Below are positions 40,327 through 52,626 of a DNA stretch of 64,000 nucleotides, piece after piece. Where the stretch lies: NCBI GenBank assembly GCA_036785705.1, contig JAWUZG010000032.1, forward strand, positions 15,022,001 to 15,086,000, written 5' to 3'. This stretch comes from Acanthornis magna (lineage: Eukaryota > Chordata > Aves > Passeriformes > Acanthizidae). The notes under the pieces are model-generated. The model was not told the origin of the DNA, did not search any database, and saw nothing but the letters and a program-made list of their open reading frames with translations. Positions within the stretch are counted from its first letter, which is position 1; each line of letters opens with the position of its first letter. Both the position numbers and the translations under genes were made by a program.

Positions 40327-41159
40327 GTAGACACTCAGCATGGGAATCAGAAATCCACCCACCCAGTTTCAAGCACTCAGTCAGTAGAGAAAGATAGTCT
40401 TGGTGGAGAGTGAATTATTTCTTCTTAGGACAATCAATTAAAATAAGAATTGTCCTCTGTAATTTTCTGTCAATTAAACTGAGACCTCAAAACAGTGTGT
40501 CCCAGTAGCAGCCTAAACTTAGATGGCTGATTCCTAGTGAGATGTATCCACTGCCACATATCCATCTTTTTTTACCTTATCTTCTTAGCTTTACTAGCTT
40601 CTCCCAAAGGTCCAAGCAGGTAGGCTCCTTAAAAGTCCCTGCAGATGTATTGTCTCCATTCCCACTTGAGCAAATGATCTTTTTTTTAAGGCCACTACAC
40701 CCCACACACAGTTTAAAATGAACTACAGCTTCCCTGACATTCGTGAAGCAGGTATCCTGTCTTTCTGAGGATTTCTTCAACATTTCTTGTTTTCAGTGCA
40801 GGGAATTCCTATGCACAGCTGCAGTTTAATGGTATCTGTAACAAATTGCTATCTATTTTAACAGGTGCTCCTCCTGTTGTTCTGCTCCTCCAGAGTTCAT
40901 TCTTTTTCTTTCTCAGGAATTTAGAAGATGTGCTGATGAAGGTACAATCTTTTGCCAGGCAGACTGTTTAGTGGGGACAAATTGTGTGATCATAATAAAA
41001 AGAAGTAGTTATGCATTCATTGAGACTACTTCACTCATGACAAATTGTCTGTTCATGTGTCCCTTTTTGGTTAGAAATAAATCTCTTATTTTCCTACCTT
41101 GTCCAGATTTTAAAAGTCTTTTATTTCTGGCATTCTGATGTCTCCTTTTTTTTCCTCTA
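40327..41159. other. Non-coding DNA, nothing recognised
   Basis: Unique AT-rich sequence between the CR1 end and the simple-repeat block. No frame or repeat is supported. Confidence 0.5.
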
Positions 41160-41275
41160 CAACTTTACCTTTTATTTTATTTTTGTTTGTTTGTTTTTTT
41201 GTGGGTTTTTTTTTTGTGTTAATTTTTTGGTGTTTTGCTTGTTTGTTTGTTTTGTTGGGGTTTTTTAGGGATTCT
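41160..41275 (+). repeat. T/GT-rich low-complexity tract (GTTT units)
   Basis: The tract holds ttttattttatttttgtttg, then gtttgttt repeats, long T runs and ggggttttttaggg. It joins the pentanucleotide array on its right to make a compound simple-sequence block. On the minus strand it reads as A-rich with AAAC units. Confidence 0.85.
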
Positions 41276-41295
41276 CTTCTTTATTCTTTCTCTCT

Positions 41296-41399
41296 CCTCT
41301 TCTCTTCTCTTCTCTTCTCTTCTCTTCTCTTCTCTTCTCTTCTCTTCTCTTCTCTTCTCTTCTCTTCTCTTCTCGTCTCTTCTCTCTTCTCTCTTCTCC
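41296..41399 (+). repeat. TCTCT pentanucleotide microsatellite
   Basis: From 41301 to 41374 the unit tctct repeats without a break, for about 15 copies. One G substitution follows in tctcgtctct, and then come imperfect tctctct units. The array is pyrimidine on the plus strand and purine on the minus strand. Frames through it give a repeated FSSLL pattern that is purely an effect of the array and not a protein. The array length is probably polymorphic between individuals. Confidence 0.97.
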
Positions 41400-41483
41400 C
41401 CTTTACTCTGGCAGTCCTGGAGCAGGTCTGGGTGTGAAATTCTCTAATATCCCACTGATGGCATCAATGTTTTCAGTTTTGTT

Positions 41484-41498
41484 CCCCCCCCCCCCCCC
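41484..41498 (+). repeat. Poly-C run of 15
   Basis: Fifteen consecutive C lie about 85 bases to the right of the pentanucleotide array, between 'ttttgtt' and 'aagcttag'. Homopolymer length at such sites is often a sequencing error or a polymorphism. Confidence 0.9.
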
Positions 41499-44129
41499 AA
41501 GCTTAGAATAAGCTTTAACTTCCTTTTTGGTATTTTAAGGAAACCTACAAGGTAATAAACCCCACGTTCCCCATCTACAGCCATTTATGGACTACAACAT
41601 TGCATTTAGCCAATGGCTGTCATGAAAGGGTATAAGAAAGCTCCTTCTATGAAGAGCTGTCGGTGGAACTGTCTTTGCAGGACCACTTTGTGCTCTTCTG
41701 GCCCTGGATACACGGATGTGAAGAGTGGAGAAGACTGGATGTTGCAGCAAAACATGGGAGAGAAAATGGCGCCCTGGATGTCCACAAAAGTCTCGGAGCC
41801 CAGTGCAGAATGGCAATTCTCCCTGCAACATGAGAAAAAATTGAGGACGAAAAATTGTTGCCATTCCCCTTGCACAACCCAGCCCAGTTAAATTCTCAGT
41901 AATTCACACGGTTGAAATACACTGGGTAAATTTTATGGTGCTTTCTGACACACAAGTCTCAGGAATGGCCACAGCATATTCTTGGTGTTGTGGTGGTTTG
42001 GCCCTCTCTCTTTTTTAAAACAAATTTCTGACACGAACATAATGTGGCATCCTTCCTGCAAAAGCAAAATTTCCACTAAGCACACCTGAACATCAACCAC
42101 TACTTTATCCATATCCTGAGAGGTGGCTGCTGCTTGGTGTTTTTAGGAGCGCTGGCCGATTGAAGCACTGCCCTTCCTGCCAGTCATCCCATTGGAGTCA
42201 CGCTCTCACAGGCAGAAGGCATTTTCCTGGCTACTGTGGACAGCAAACTGCTGGATTGCAGCTCTATGGTGCCTGGGTCTGTCAGTAGTTGGGACCTCTC
42301 AGAGGAGATGGTGAACATGCATTGAGCAGTTTGGGGACAAGTGTTGGGGGATCCTTGGTACCCTTACACACTCATGTCTCGCCTCTGGGGAGCACAGGGC
42401 GGCTGTGTCCGATGCTCAGAAAAGCCAGGCAGGCTGGCTGCATGGAATATAGATGTACAAATAGCAAACATCACTCATTTGCTCATGACAGGAACTAAGC
42501 ATTTGCCAGAAATGCCTCTGCACCTAATGAGCATTCACACTAATCCTCCCTCCCAACGCTGCAAATGACTGGAGGAGGGTGATGGAGCAGAGAGGAAGTC
42601 CCATGAGCGCACGCTCTTCTCTCATGACTCTTATCTTCTTCCCTAGACTTTTCTTTTGGGTAGCGTTGGAGGCAGACAGCTGGCCCAGATGGACCTTTGG
42701 TTCAGCTAACTGATGTTCTCAAGAGAACAGCACAGATAACATCCCCCTGCGGGGAGCACTCGGCTGCTGACATATCTCAATACATTTTTATGCTACTTTT
42801 GGGCATAAGTTCTCTATCTAAAACAGTAACAGATCTAAAAATGGGTTTACTTTGAACAGACATCTGCAGCTCTTCTCTTACTGCAGAGACAGGGCATTGA
42901 GGAAAAAAAAAGTTACAAGATTTCCTGAGTATTCATTCTTGAAAGACAGATTTTTTTTCTAAACCAGAATTTGGTTTTCATATCTAAACTTGGTTAGTTG
43001 CTACTTGTGATAAGAATAGTAAATAGTTGGAGTCTAAATTAACACCTTTAGCTTTACTTAGTGAGAAAAGCTGCTCATTACTCCCAAGTAATTTACTAAC
43101 AATATTATTATATTAACAAAAAAAAATGTAATCTGGCATTTATGACTTCCACATACCATCAGTTGCTAAGGTAAGAAAACAACAAAAATACCCCTTTTAT
43201 TCAGAAAAATCCTTAAACTAATAAGCGTGTTCCTAATATTAAAATCAAGTCAGCAATCCTATTGACTTTCATTACATAAAATTTATGACACTTGGATGTA
43301 GTTTAATAAGGTCATAAAAATGCCAGTTGTGGTATCTCATAATACTTTTTATAAACTGGTTTTACAGTCTACCCTTTGTTCCAAAGTTCAAAGTGACAAT
43401 TGAAATGCACAGGTTGCCCAGGGGTTCAGACTTTTTGCTAGAAGTAGAGACTGGTGAATACCCTAATTTCTAATATATCTATATTTTTTTTTTTAATCTC
43501 AGTAGTTGTGGGGAACATTCCTTTCCTCCAGATGTGCCAAAGCTGATATTTTTCAATTTAAAGAAAAATATCAATAATTCAGTAAAACGAACACATTTTA
43601 TTGCTATACACTTTTTTCTTTTTCCTTTTTCTTTTTTTTTGTATGAAATGAAAACTGTGCAACATTTATTCCTAAGCAGGTCAAATTCAAACAATACTTC
43701 TAAGTGCTGTTACAATAGTGGCATTATATTGTCCCTTGTCAGCTTTCAATTACTTCATCCACCTAGCTGATCACTGACTTATTTCCTGGCTTAGGTAAAT
43801 AGGACTTTTGGTGCACTTCCCTTAAGTCATTTCAGAGAAGATAAATTAAATAATGATTGCAATTTAATATTGTGATAGTGCTAAAATATTTCCTTCAAGC
43901 TTCAAGTTTGACCACAAGTTTCCAATAATATACTTTTTTTCACTTGCTTGCTCAGACCTGAGGTTTTATTAAATTCTACAGCTGCAGTCAGTATTTATGT
44001 TTTCATCTAGCAAATTGGACATTTTAAATAATAAAGAGCATGAAGTTATATATATAAACAGATAACACTTGCAATTCATTTAAGGTGGAAACTTTATTTA
44101 AAATTAATAAAATTCCACACAATATGGCA
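41499..44129. other. Non-coding DNA, nothing firm
   Basis: Around 41600-41890 and 42240-42620 GC is moderately raised and several overlapping short ORFs occur on both strands. No family is recognised. A run of 11 T lies at 43484-43494. A start like that of an avian LTR near 41988 was considered and not accepted. Confidence 0.5.
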
Positions 44130-44205
44130 CAGAGGTCCAAATTCTTAGCTCATTATACTGAAGTAAATCTGGGGAAAATCCATCGACTTCATTGAGGTTA
44201 TTCCA
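44130..44205. repeat. Ancient palindromic amniote repeat, second copy
   Basis: The blocks 'ccaaattcttagctcattatactgaagtaaatctgg' and 'aatccatcgacttcattgaggttattccagg' match in order a palindromic repeat recalled as 'ccaaattctgctctcatttacaccagtgtaaatctggagtaactccattgacttcaatggagttactccagg'. The centre 'catcgacttcattgag' keeps the imperfect symmetry around 'attgacttcaat'. The arms have decayed. It appears to be the same family as 21056-21100. A DNA-transposon origin is an inference from the palindromic structure. Confidence 0.55.
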
Positions 44206-45703
44206 GGATCATAGCCAAATACTCAAAACTTCGGCAGGGTACATATTCCTAAGGGATGCAGAGGGGCCCTCCGTATGCAGAGGCTGGTCCATCTAAGGAA
44301 GGATGTCCTGGTGCTTTCAAAGAGGGGTGAAACTTTCTCAACACATTTGGAATCGAGACATTAGAGGGGACTTTGCAGTGAAGAACTTGGTCCTGCAAGT
44401 TCCATGGCTGATCTGCTGCAGGGAAAACTGAGGATTGAAGAGGAGGTAAAAGCCTGAAGTACAGATTTAGAGGTGCCCTATGGATAGGCCCATTCCTCGT
44501 TTCCTTTTGCCCTTGCACTTTGATGGTTCACCTGATTTTCTCTCTTTTGGAGAACAAACTAATAAGCAGTAAGGTTTGTGCCATTTGCAGATAAATGAGG
44601 TGTGGAGCTCTCATTTTTCACTGTTAATATTCTCTGCTGTTTACACTGTTTCTGACCATGTCTACACTGAAGAACATCATGGTGGCTACGGAGTAGAGGA
44701 GCTCTGCATGTGTTATGCCTTCAAGCAGAGGAGCTGCTCAAGGGGTAAGAATGGACCTGTGTTGAGAAATTCCTCCTACTTTGCTTTAAGGCCCCCACAA
44801 TGTCTTGTCTTTGCTGTGTTTACTTGTTCTGCCCCTGTGTGTGATAGTTTGTATGCCAGGTTCATCTCAGATGTTAAGCTACAATTTTCTAGGAGGGGAA
44901 TTCCCAAATAGACATTTCAAGCCAGTGCCCAAAGAAACACTTTAACATAAACATGCTGGGTTAACTGGCTTGGATAGTAAAAAATTTTTGCAGGTGAAGT
45001 TCCTAGGGAGACAAATTGCAATCAGTCCTGCTCCTTATAGGAAATTACAGGATGATGCAGGAGGACAAAATGTCATCCTACTGCACTGACACCATGCAGG
45101 CTCAGCTGAAGGCTCTCCCCACTCTCAGGAGCCTGCAATATTCATGGACCAGTCAGAGGTGAGTGAGGACAAGGTGATACCAGTGACAGGACAGCAGCAG
45201 CTGCTCACCGGGAGGTTGAGCAAGGAAAGACAGCTTAGATCTTCCACTCTAAGACATTTTTTCCTATGGAAGCATCTGTGATGTAAGGACACCACTGAGC
45301 AGAGGGACATTCACCCTAGAGGTGGTCTTCAACAATTTGAACTCTGCTATTTCTGAAACCCACAAAATCTTCCAATTTTGTCCACGAGCCTGTAGGTGAT
45401 TCTAGAAAAAGTGAATAAATAATTTAATTTTTAAAAAGGGGGGGGGGAACCCCAACAAATAAACCCCACAACTAAAAAAGAAACTTATCCTGGGAAAATG
45501 ACACCAACATCTTACAGCTGATCTGATCTCTCCCCTTCCCACTGTCCCGCAGGAAATTCTGACTTTATGTTTATTTTCCTTTCTTTAAGATACTAACTTT
45601 AAAAACAAAAAGTAAAGGAATCCCAGTTGCAGCCAAGCTCAAGTCTCACAGAAACAGTTCAACAATACATAATGCAAAGGATTCCAGCAGATTTGCAAGT
45701 AGG
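44206..45703. other. Non-coding DNA, nothing recognised
   Basis: Unique sequence with ORFs up to 111 codons and no known domain. A run of 10 G at 45438-45447 is followed by C-rich 'aaccccaacaaataaacccc'. No repeat family is assigned. Confidence 0.5.
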
Positions 45704-45739
45704 AGGCTAAAATAAGACAGAAGGCTAAAATAAGACAGA
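45704..45739 (+). repeat. 18-bp perfect tandem duplication
   Basis: The unit aggctaaaataagacaga occurs twice in a row (45704-45721 and 45722-45739) without a difference. Exact identity suggests a recent slippage-type duplication. Confidence 0.92.
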
Positions 45740-45969
45740 AAATAGCAGAGAGAATTCTGGTATTTTCATGGATATGGACCTTCTATTAATGCTACTGTAG
45801 AAATAGGAGCATAAACTAATATTTAGGTGTGTTGGGCCAAGCTCACGTCTGCAATAATTATATCCTAAGTGTCTAATGGTGGGGTAAATCTTGGAGATAT
45901 TTGACATGTGAATAAGGAAGCACCATGAATGAAGGATGTCTTTGCCAGGCTGACAAAGCTGAAGGTAGG

Positions 45970-46031
45970 TCAGGCAGTAGGAAAGCGGGGGACCTGGACT
46001 TCAGGCAGTAGCAAAAGAGGGGACCCAGACT
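45970..46031 (+). repeat. 31-bp imperfect tandem duplication
   Basis: Copy one (45970-46000) begins tcaggcagtag and ends gggacctggact. Copy two (46001-46031) begins tcaggcagtag and ends gggacccagact. The copies differ at a handful of positions and are adjacent. With the 18-bp duplication about 230 bases away, this suggests a small duplication-prone spot. Neither changes a recognised gene. Confidence 0.88.
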
Positions 46032-49000
46032 TCAGCTTTGTGAGCACAGTCACTCCTTGTGCGTGGAAAATTTGGGTCACCCTCCCTGCCCTTGCCTCCA
46101 GAGTTCTGGGAATCCTGCCTCATCCCTCTGCTCTGCGCAGAGGTTGGGGACAACTATAGAGAAGAGGTAGAGGCAGAAGAGAAGCAAAGACAGCAGACTT
46201 CCTCTTCACAAGAGAGTAAATTTATTTTTGTGGATAAAGGGGTTGGACATTTCTTGTCGATATTGATGAGCTGGATTGTCTGCCTTGATGGTCAGAGTAC
46301 ATATCCTAACCCCTCCTCTGGGGCACAGGCACCCTTTCAGTTTGCTGGTAATAAAAGTCTGTGAAAAGAAGACTGTGAGAGAAACAAGAAAGACAGTTGA
46401 CCTTCAAGAGGGATTTTCCTCCATTAAACAAACTCCAAGAGGAGTTACGCATGCATAAAATACCTCTCTACTGTCATTTCCACTGGCTCCTTTGGGAAGA
46501 TTCAGCATTTTGCAGCCAAAGACCCATGATCAGCAAAGCATCTGGCCTCCTGACTCCCCATTTGAAGTCTAAATTCCAGCTGAAGTCAGTGGGGAGTTTA
46601 AACAGGAGTTGGGAGATTCAATATTTTGCTGAGCATTGGCCGCCAATATCAGTGCACTGCTTAACTCATAAACTATATTTACAATTATTGCCCATGTTCA
46701 TCCACTGACACATTTCAGGTGCTTATAGATGCTTCTAATAGTCTGCCGTAAATCACCCTAAAGAACTGGGATACAATTTTTAGAGTTCAGATGGGAATAG
46801 TTACTAGATGTGAGTGTTTGGAGGATAAGGACCTATTTTCCAGAACAGGTGCTTAAACAAAATGATGAAGTCATTATAGTTGAGCAACTTAATACAGAGA
46901 AAAAGCTCACATTATTCTAGTACGTATAGGGCTCTAGCAAAAATGCTTAAATTAAAAATTTGAGAACTTATTAGGCAGGAGGATTAGATTTGGCATTTCA
47001 CTTGGAGAACATTTTGCGGATGTGGGAAAATAAAATAACTTCTTTTTGTGCATATATAGGACTTTTTTTCGCCACCTGGAAAAGCTGCATGGTTTTGACA
47101 TCACTTCCACTTTTTTTTTTCCACTTTTGAGTTTGTTCCTTTCCTATGCTGCAGACCTCTTCAATGCTATGAAAATCAGAGTTTGCTCTTGCAACAGGCA
47201 TGTGCTCAGGAAAGTACAAAATGTCCCTCGTAAAGGCAATATAGTACACTCTTTGTGGTCGAGAGTGTGGGAAACTCCATTCAGTTCATTTTCATGACAG
47301 AGGCACTGAACCACATTAACACAGAAGGAAGATGTAGAAAACGTTTAATGGTACTGCAATGCTTTGTTTATTCTCAGCTAAGCCTACACGGCTTCCAAAT
47401 GAGCCCACTATGCAACGTGACTACATAAGGTTAACTGCTGGGTACATTAAGCAAAATACTCTCTCTTAGATGCTTGTTTAAGTCATCATTTCTGATCATT
47501 TATCAGACTTAATGTGCTACAGCAGACTGCAGGTCACAATGTGTCATTTCCAAAAGAACTTTGACTTTTCCCGTTCCAGGGTCAGGAGCCGGTAATGTTT
47601 AGCTGAAATGACTGCATTGCACTTCATAGCTTCCAGTATAACCACTGAGGCTTTGGAGAGCCATTCTTGATAGACCAGGGTGCTGGCTCCAGGTATTTGG
47701 GCATTAAAATTTGCTTAAGTACAGGGACTCATGTGAGATTGAAGAGATTTGGAAAAAAAAGAAAAAAAAGCCCACTTCATTTGTTGGGAAAAGATCATGA
47801 GAGGTACAGGAAGGATAATTGTTTTTCCAAACTGATAGTGGGAGTTCTCTCTGGGGAGAAAAAACAAAACCAAGCGCACACACACACACGCACAATTCTA
47901 CCCCATGAAGGTTATTTACATGGAATTTAAGAACAAATTGAAAAAGCTTGGGGTACAATTTTGAACACGCCATGTGAGCATTTCCCGAGTTCAAGGTAAA
48001 ACAATAAGGCTATTTATCTGGTGAATTCTACAGCTAAGTGAATTATTTAGAGAAAAAAAAATCATTGGTTACTTTTGTTCTTCTTTATTGATTTAGAAAG
48101 TATGTGCATTTCAGAGATCTCTGATTTTTTTAACAGGCTGGGGTCACACTGGTGGGGTTTGGACAAGGATAAGATAGGAATCAACAAATATCTTCAGTTG
48201 TCTCCCATTTCCTTTTTATATGCTGGATTAAAGCCTGTTTTCAGCTGCATTTGTGGCTTCATAGAAGACAGCGCAGGAGAAGTGGCTGTATTAAAAACAT
48301 AAATCACAGAACCAACACGATATGCTCCAAATATCATGATGCACTTTTTTCCCCTGTACCAACCCTGTATTCACATCCTACAGGGATGCACAAATATGAA
48401 GGTGAAGATGGAACTGCTGCACCTATTATCCAACATTTCTCATTATAAGAACCTGCTTTCAGCTGCTGATAGTTCTACCAGATTTTCAACCGTTTGAAAT
48501 GATGGTTTTTCTTTCAAGGGGTACCTTTTTGGTATCAATTTGTCTTTGGAAAAGTTTCAGCAAAGATGTTCTGGTGTTTCTAAGAGATTTGGGGAGAATA
48601 CATTACTTTTGAAGGCTAAAAAAAGTTCTTCAAATAATTAATTGACAAGAACTGCATAGCGGCACCCTGGGGAAGAGGCCTGAGATTTGCATTAGGGATA
48701 TGCCTTTCACTGAACCTGTGAAAATTTGCCTAAATAGTGAAATGTTTGAAGTACTTACTTCTTCAAAGGATGACTGCTGAGTCCTCCAGAGCCTCTGTCT
48801 ATTTCCACGGAGACAGAGACCACCAGTGAGCCCATAGAGGGTGGCTGGGCATGTTCCCCTCTTGGACTGTGGATGCAGGACCCTCTCAGCTAATGAAGGA
48901 AGATGTAGGGAAGCTGGAGTGAAGTGGAGGTGGAGGCTGGAGACCAATTAGGAGGCAGGAGCACTGAGAACATCACGTTACAGCATGCTGGAAGATAGAT

Positions 49001-52000
49001 CCATCCTAGCTTCTCAACCACTGAGTTAGTGTCATGGAAGCCTTAAAGACGTGCCTAAGAAGAAAGGAATATTCTTATATTAAAGAAGTCCACTCTACAA
49101 AAGTTGAGGAAGTGAAAAAATATTGACTAGCCACTCTGATCCTCAGTGGGATGGGAGTCCAGTTGGAAAACAGCACAGAAAATGTCATTAAAGGCCATTT
49201 CATAATATTGTATGTTCAGGGGAGCAGGGCAAGTTGTTGTTTGAAGCTCTTGGGTTTTTTTATCTCCTAAAAAATTCTTTTTTTCCTAACTTAGTACTAT
49301 TCTACTACAACTTACTGCATTGTAGCAATTATATAATAGACATCAAGTAATTCTGCAGGTCTAAGAGAGTTTTTAGATTTATAAGGAATCTAATTTGTGG
49401 GTAACCTAAACCACCATTTTTTTGAGAACTATGAAAGAAACAAAGAAAAAATCTCATTGATGTTGTTAGGATCATTTACTTCCTTTTTAAAATGTTCATT
49501 ACCCTTAAAAGGGTACATTTCAAAAGAATGTGAGGAGATCCTCAGTGAAGATTTTCTAGACCAGTACTGTCAGAAAAAGTTGCCTCTCTCTCCAGGATGT
49601 TTAGAAACATAAATTATAATTTGCGAAGGTAAAGCTTGAGAAGACAACTGCGTTTTAAAACCAACTTGTATCTAAATATCTCATTAGGAAAGCTGAATTT
49701 CCTGTCTTTGAATGAAAAACTTGGTGAAGAAGGTAATAAGTGAATAAAAGAAAAAATACCTAATTAATCCAGAAAGGGAAAAAAAAAACAAATAAACCAG
49801 ACAAAATGAAAAATCCTAGATAACTGCCACCCGTTCTCTTTCTTTTCTCCCCCCAAGAGTAATAAACATTACAAGAGAGAATTTTCTTTTAAATAAAATA
49901 TTTACTATCAGCACAGAAGACATATTCTTTCTTCAAAGAGGATTTACTCATTGGTAAATTCATCATCAGTGTTTGAACTGTTTGTGCACATAACAGAGCA
50001 AGTATTTGTGAGATTGCTGAGTTACAAGAGTCTGAAATCAGTATCCAGAGAGCAAGAAGGAAGAGGCAGGATCAAGGACAAGAAAAGACAGGAATTAAAT
50101 GCGTCAGTAAGTAACTAAATATTTCTATATTAAAAAAATCTTGACATTATTTTTAATACTGATTACTTTTCATCTAGTAGAAGGGGGCACCTGAGACATA
50201 AACTTACAAAGGCTTGAAAGAGTCCTTCAGTTTCAAAACAGTCTGAGATGTCTGCAAATGCCAAGAATATTCACATACTTCTAGTTGTATCAGTGAACCC
50301 TTTTGTGCCACACGATGTTATGCCAATAGGCTAAGAAAGGGTCATGACATGCCAGCATGTTCAGTATTGTTTGTTCATTCCTAATTTCCACATTGAGAAA
50401 CACAAGAGGAGCTTTATTACAGCTGGATATACAGAGTGTTTTGAGATCTCTCTGAACCTGAGAGGAAACTGAGAGCAAAATAATTTTTTAGCTGGTAATT
50501 ACACTGACTCTAAAATTCTGTACCTGAGCATTTCAAGGTGTAGGGAAAAAGTGTGTTGCATTATTTCTGTTGCTTTATTAAAATATTATCCCATACTTGC
50601 CAGCTGCTGGGACATATTTTAAGAGTTAAAAATGCCATATGAAAATTAAATTAAATAGAAAATCCAGCGTAAATCAGTTCCAATCCACATGTTTACATGA
50701 GGGAACTTTTAAAAAATCTCTCTCTTCTCTCATTCAAAAAAATGGACATATTCCTTTTTCCTCAAACTTTCAACAACAGTAAAAAAAAGTCACAATTTGG
50801 CAGAAAGTAGGACTGTAAAAGTTCAGCCTTATAGGTGAAAGTTTTGGAAAGTTATGAGCAAATGAAAACAGGGGCTTAGCATGGAAATGCATAGGCATCC
50901 TTAATTACAGCTGTTGGTAGCTCTCCAGCTATATTGCAAACGACATATGTTTTTTCTGCTTAGAGCCCTAATCCTGTTAGTAGATGTGTCAGCATGGAGC
51001 CCTGCAGCTGTGGCGTGTTCCCCCGGCGTCAGGGGGACGTCTCGTGAGCAGAAGAGTCTCCACAGTGTTTCTGCCTCCTCCGCAGACGTCAGCTGTGGAT
51101 GGCTACAAACATTGGGTACGTGTAAGAATAGGAATCTGTGAATGGTGCTAATGTCTAATGTGATTAATGAAATTCCAGTGGTGTTAAAGCAGTCAAAACT
51201 GAACATGGAAGCAGCTAATTAATTCCACGGGTTTAGGAAGACAGCACTGGCAAGGATTTGGGGTCATATATTACATATACAGTGCATTAATAAAAGATGA
51301 AGATTGAATGATAAACCACCCAAGCTGTGCAGTAATCCCACAAGAAAGTATTATCTGGAGCATCTTACCAAAATTAGTTTTACTGAGAAAATTGGATTAA
51401 AGTCTGAACTATATGTTTACTGGCTATTGTTAAAGTCGGTATGAAATCACTGACAGTTAGAAACTTCCAGTTATGTTTATGACCATGTTATTTCCAGAAC
51501 ACATGCAAGAGTCATCCTTTGAAATTATTGCAACATCGTTATTGTGGGTCCAGAAGCCCAGTAAATTCGGGGACTCTTGCGGGAAGCATGTTGTAGAGGG
51601 GACTGTTGGGCAACCACAACGGGTACGACTGAATAAGGTAATCTTTTGGTCCTGATTTACAGGAAACCCCATCTGTCGTAAAGATTACTCAATCAACTTT
51701 TTAATATATTGAAACCAAATGTATGCTAGAAAGCATCTTTAATGCAAAGCTATGGTCCAAGTCCCAATGAGTCAGTGGAGGAGAAGACTTGAGCCTGGCT
51801 GTGAGACAAAGGAAAGGTGGGAGCAGAGCAGCACTCAAGGGCACCATCCCCTGCGGGCCCTGTGTCCCTCAGCATGACAAAATGACCCAGAGGGTACACA
51901 GGAAAAACTGCTTCCTGTGCTGCTGAATAGTTGTATGTACTCAAATATAGAAAGTGAAGGCTTTTCCCCATCATCAGTACATGCTGTTGACTACCAAAGC

Positions 52001-52609
52001 AGGTAAGCAAGCAGTTTCTCATTTTCTCCTTTGATAGTACTGAGAAGTAATCTGCAAGTTTGAGATTACCAATAATTTGGCCAAAATCAATAGCAGGTGG
52101 GTTATTTCAAACTGTGCCTCATTTTTGAGTTTGTACAACATCAACACCTTTAATCTTGTTAGTAGTGACAGGGAAAATGTTTATATGGCCAGTCTGGGTT
52201 GAACAAACATTAACTAGTTAATAGTTGCATAACACTTAAAAAACCCTAAAGTCCTATGTAAGTGCTAAAAATTATTATTGTTTTTGAAAGCCAAACAAGA
52301 ATTTATTGGGCTACACTGAAAAGAGTTGCTGCAATAAAAATGTTAGAAGTATGGGTTAAACAAAATAATGTGAAGTGGAAATTAAATAGGCTGAAAAAGT
52401 TCGAACTCTTTCTTTGTGTACAAACTACCACAAAAGTGACTTGAGTAACATTTTGAAAAAATTTGCAGAGCATGAATTGCATTCCAATACTCACTCTGCA
52501 TTTTAAGAATGATCACTAATAGTCTTAGCAACAACACAGGAAGTGTGTATTTGAATGATGACTACTGTATAATTGCCAGTAAGTTCTGTTTCCAAGCATG
52601 TGCTAATGA
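46032..52609. other. Non-coding DNA, nothing firm
   Basis: About 6.5 kb with short ORFs only (up to 105 codons) and no recognised family. A minor CA stretch lies at 47877-47888, and an A-rich patch at about 47752-47769. The stretch 47380-47640 looks unlike its neighbours, with mixed words and few homopolymers, but it has no supported frame. Confidence 0.5.
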
Positions 52610-52626
52610 TTTTTTTTTTTTTTTTT
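52610..52626 (+). repeat. Poly-T run of 17
   Basis: Seventeen T lie between 'gctaatga' and 'agaaagaat'. No retroposon body is recognised on the right, where it would be expected if this were a minus-strand A tail. Confidence 0.9.

Noticed and set aside
41138..41437. Hydrophobic ORF with repeated FSSLL units
   Set aside because: It is a direct read-through of the TCTCT microsatellite and the T-rich tract, not a membrane protein.
41988..42060. 'tgttgtggtggtttggcc' resembling the start of an avian endogenous-retrovirus LTR
   Set aside because: Only the first dozen or so bases look similar. No matching LTR end, polyadenylation signal arrangement, primer-binding site or target duplication was found.
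46565..46605. 'gctgaagtcagtgggg' and a similar phrase near 36150, like the centre of the palindromic amniote repeat
   Set aside because: The similarity covers fewer than 20 bases and lacks the flanking arms, so it was not called a copy.
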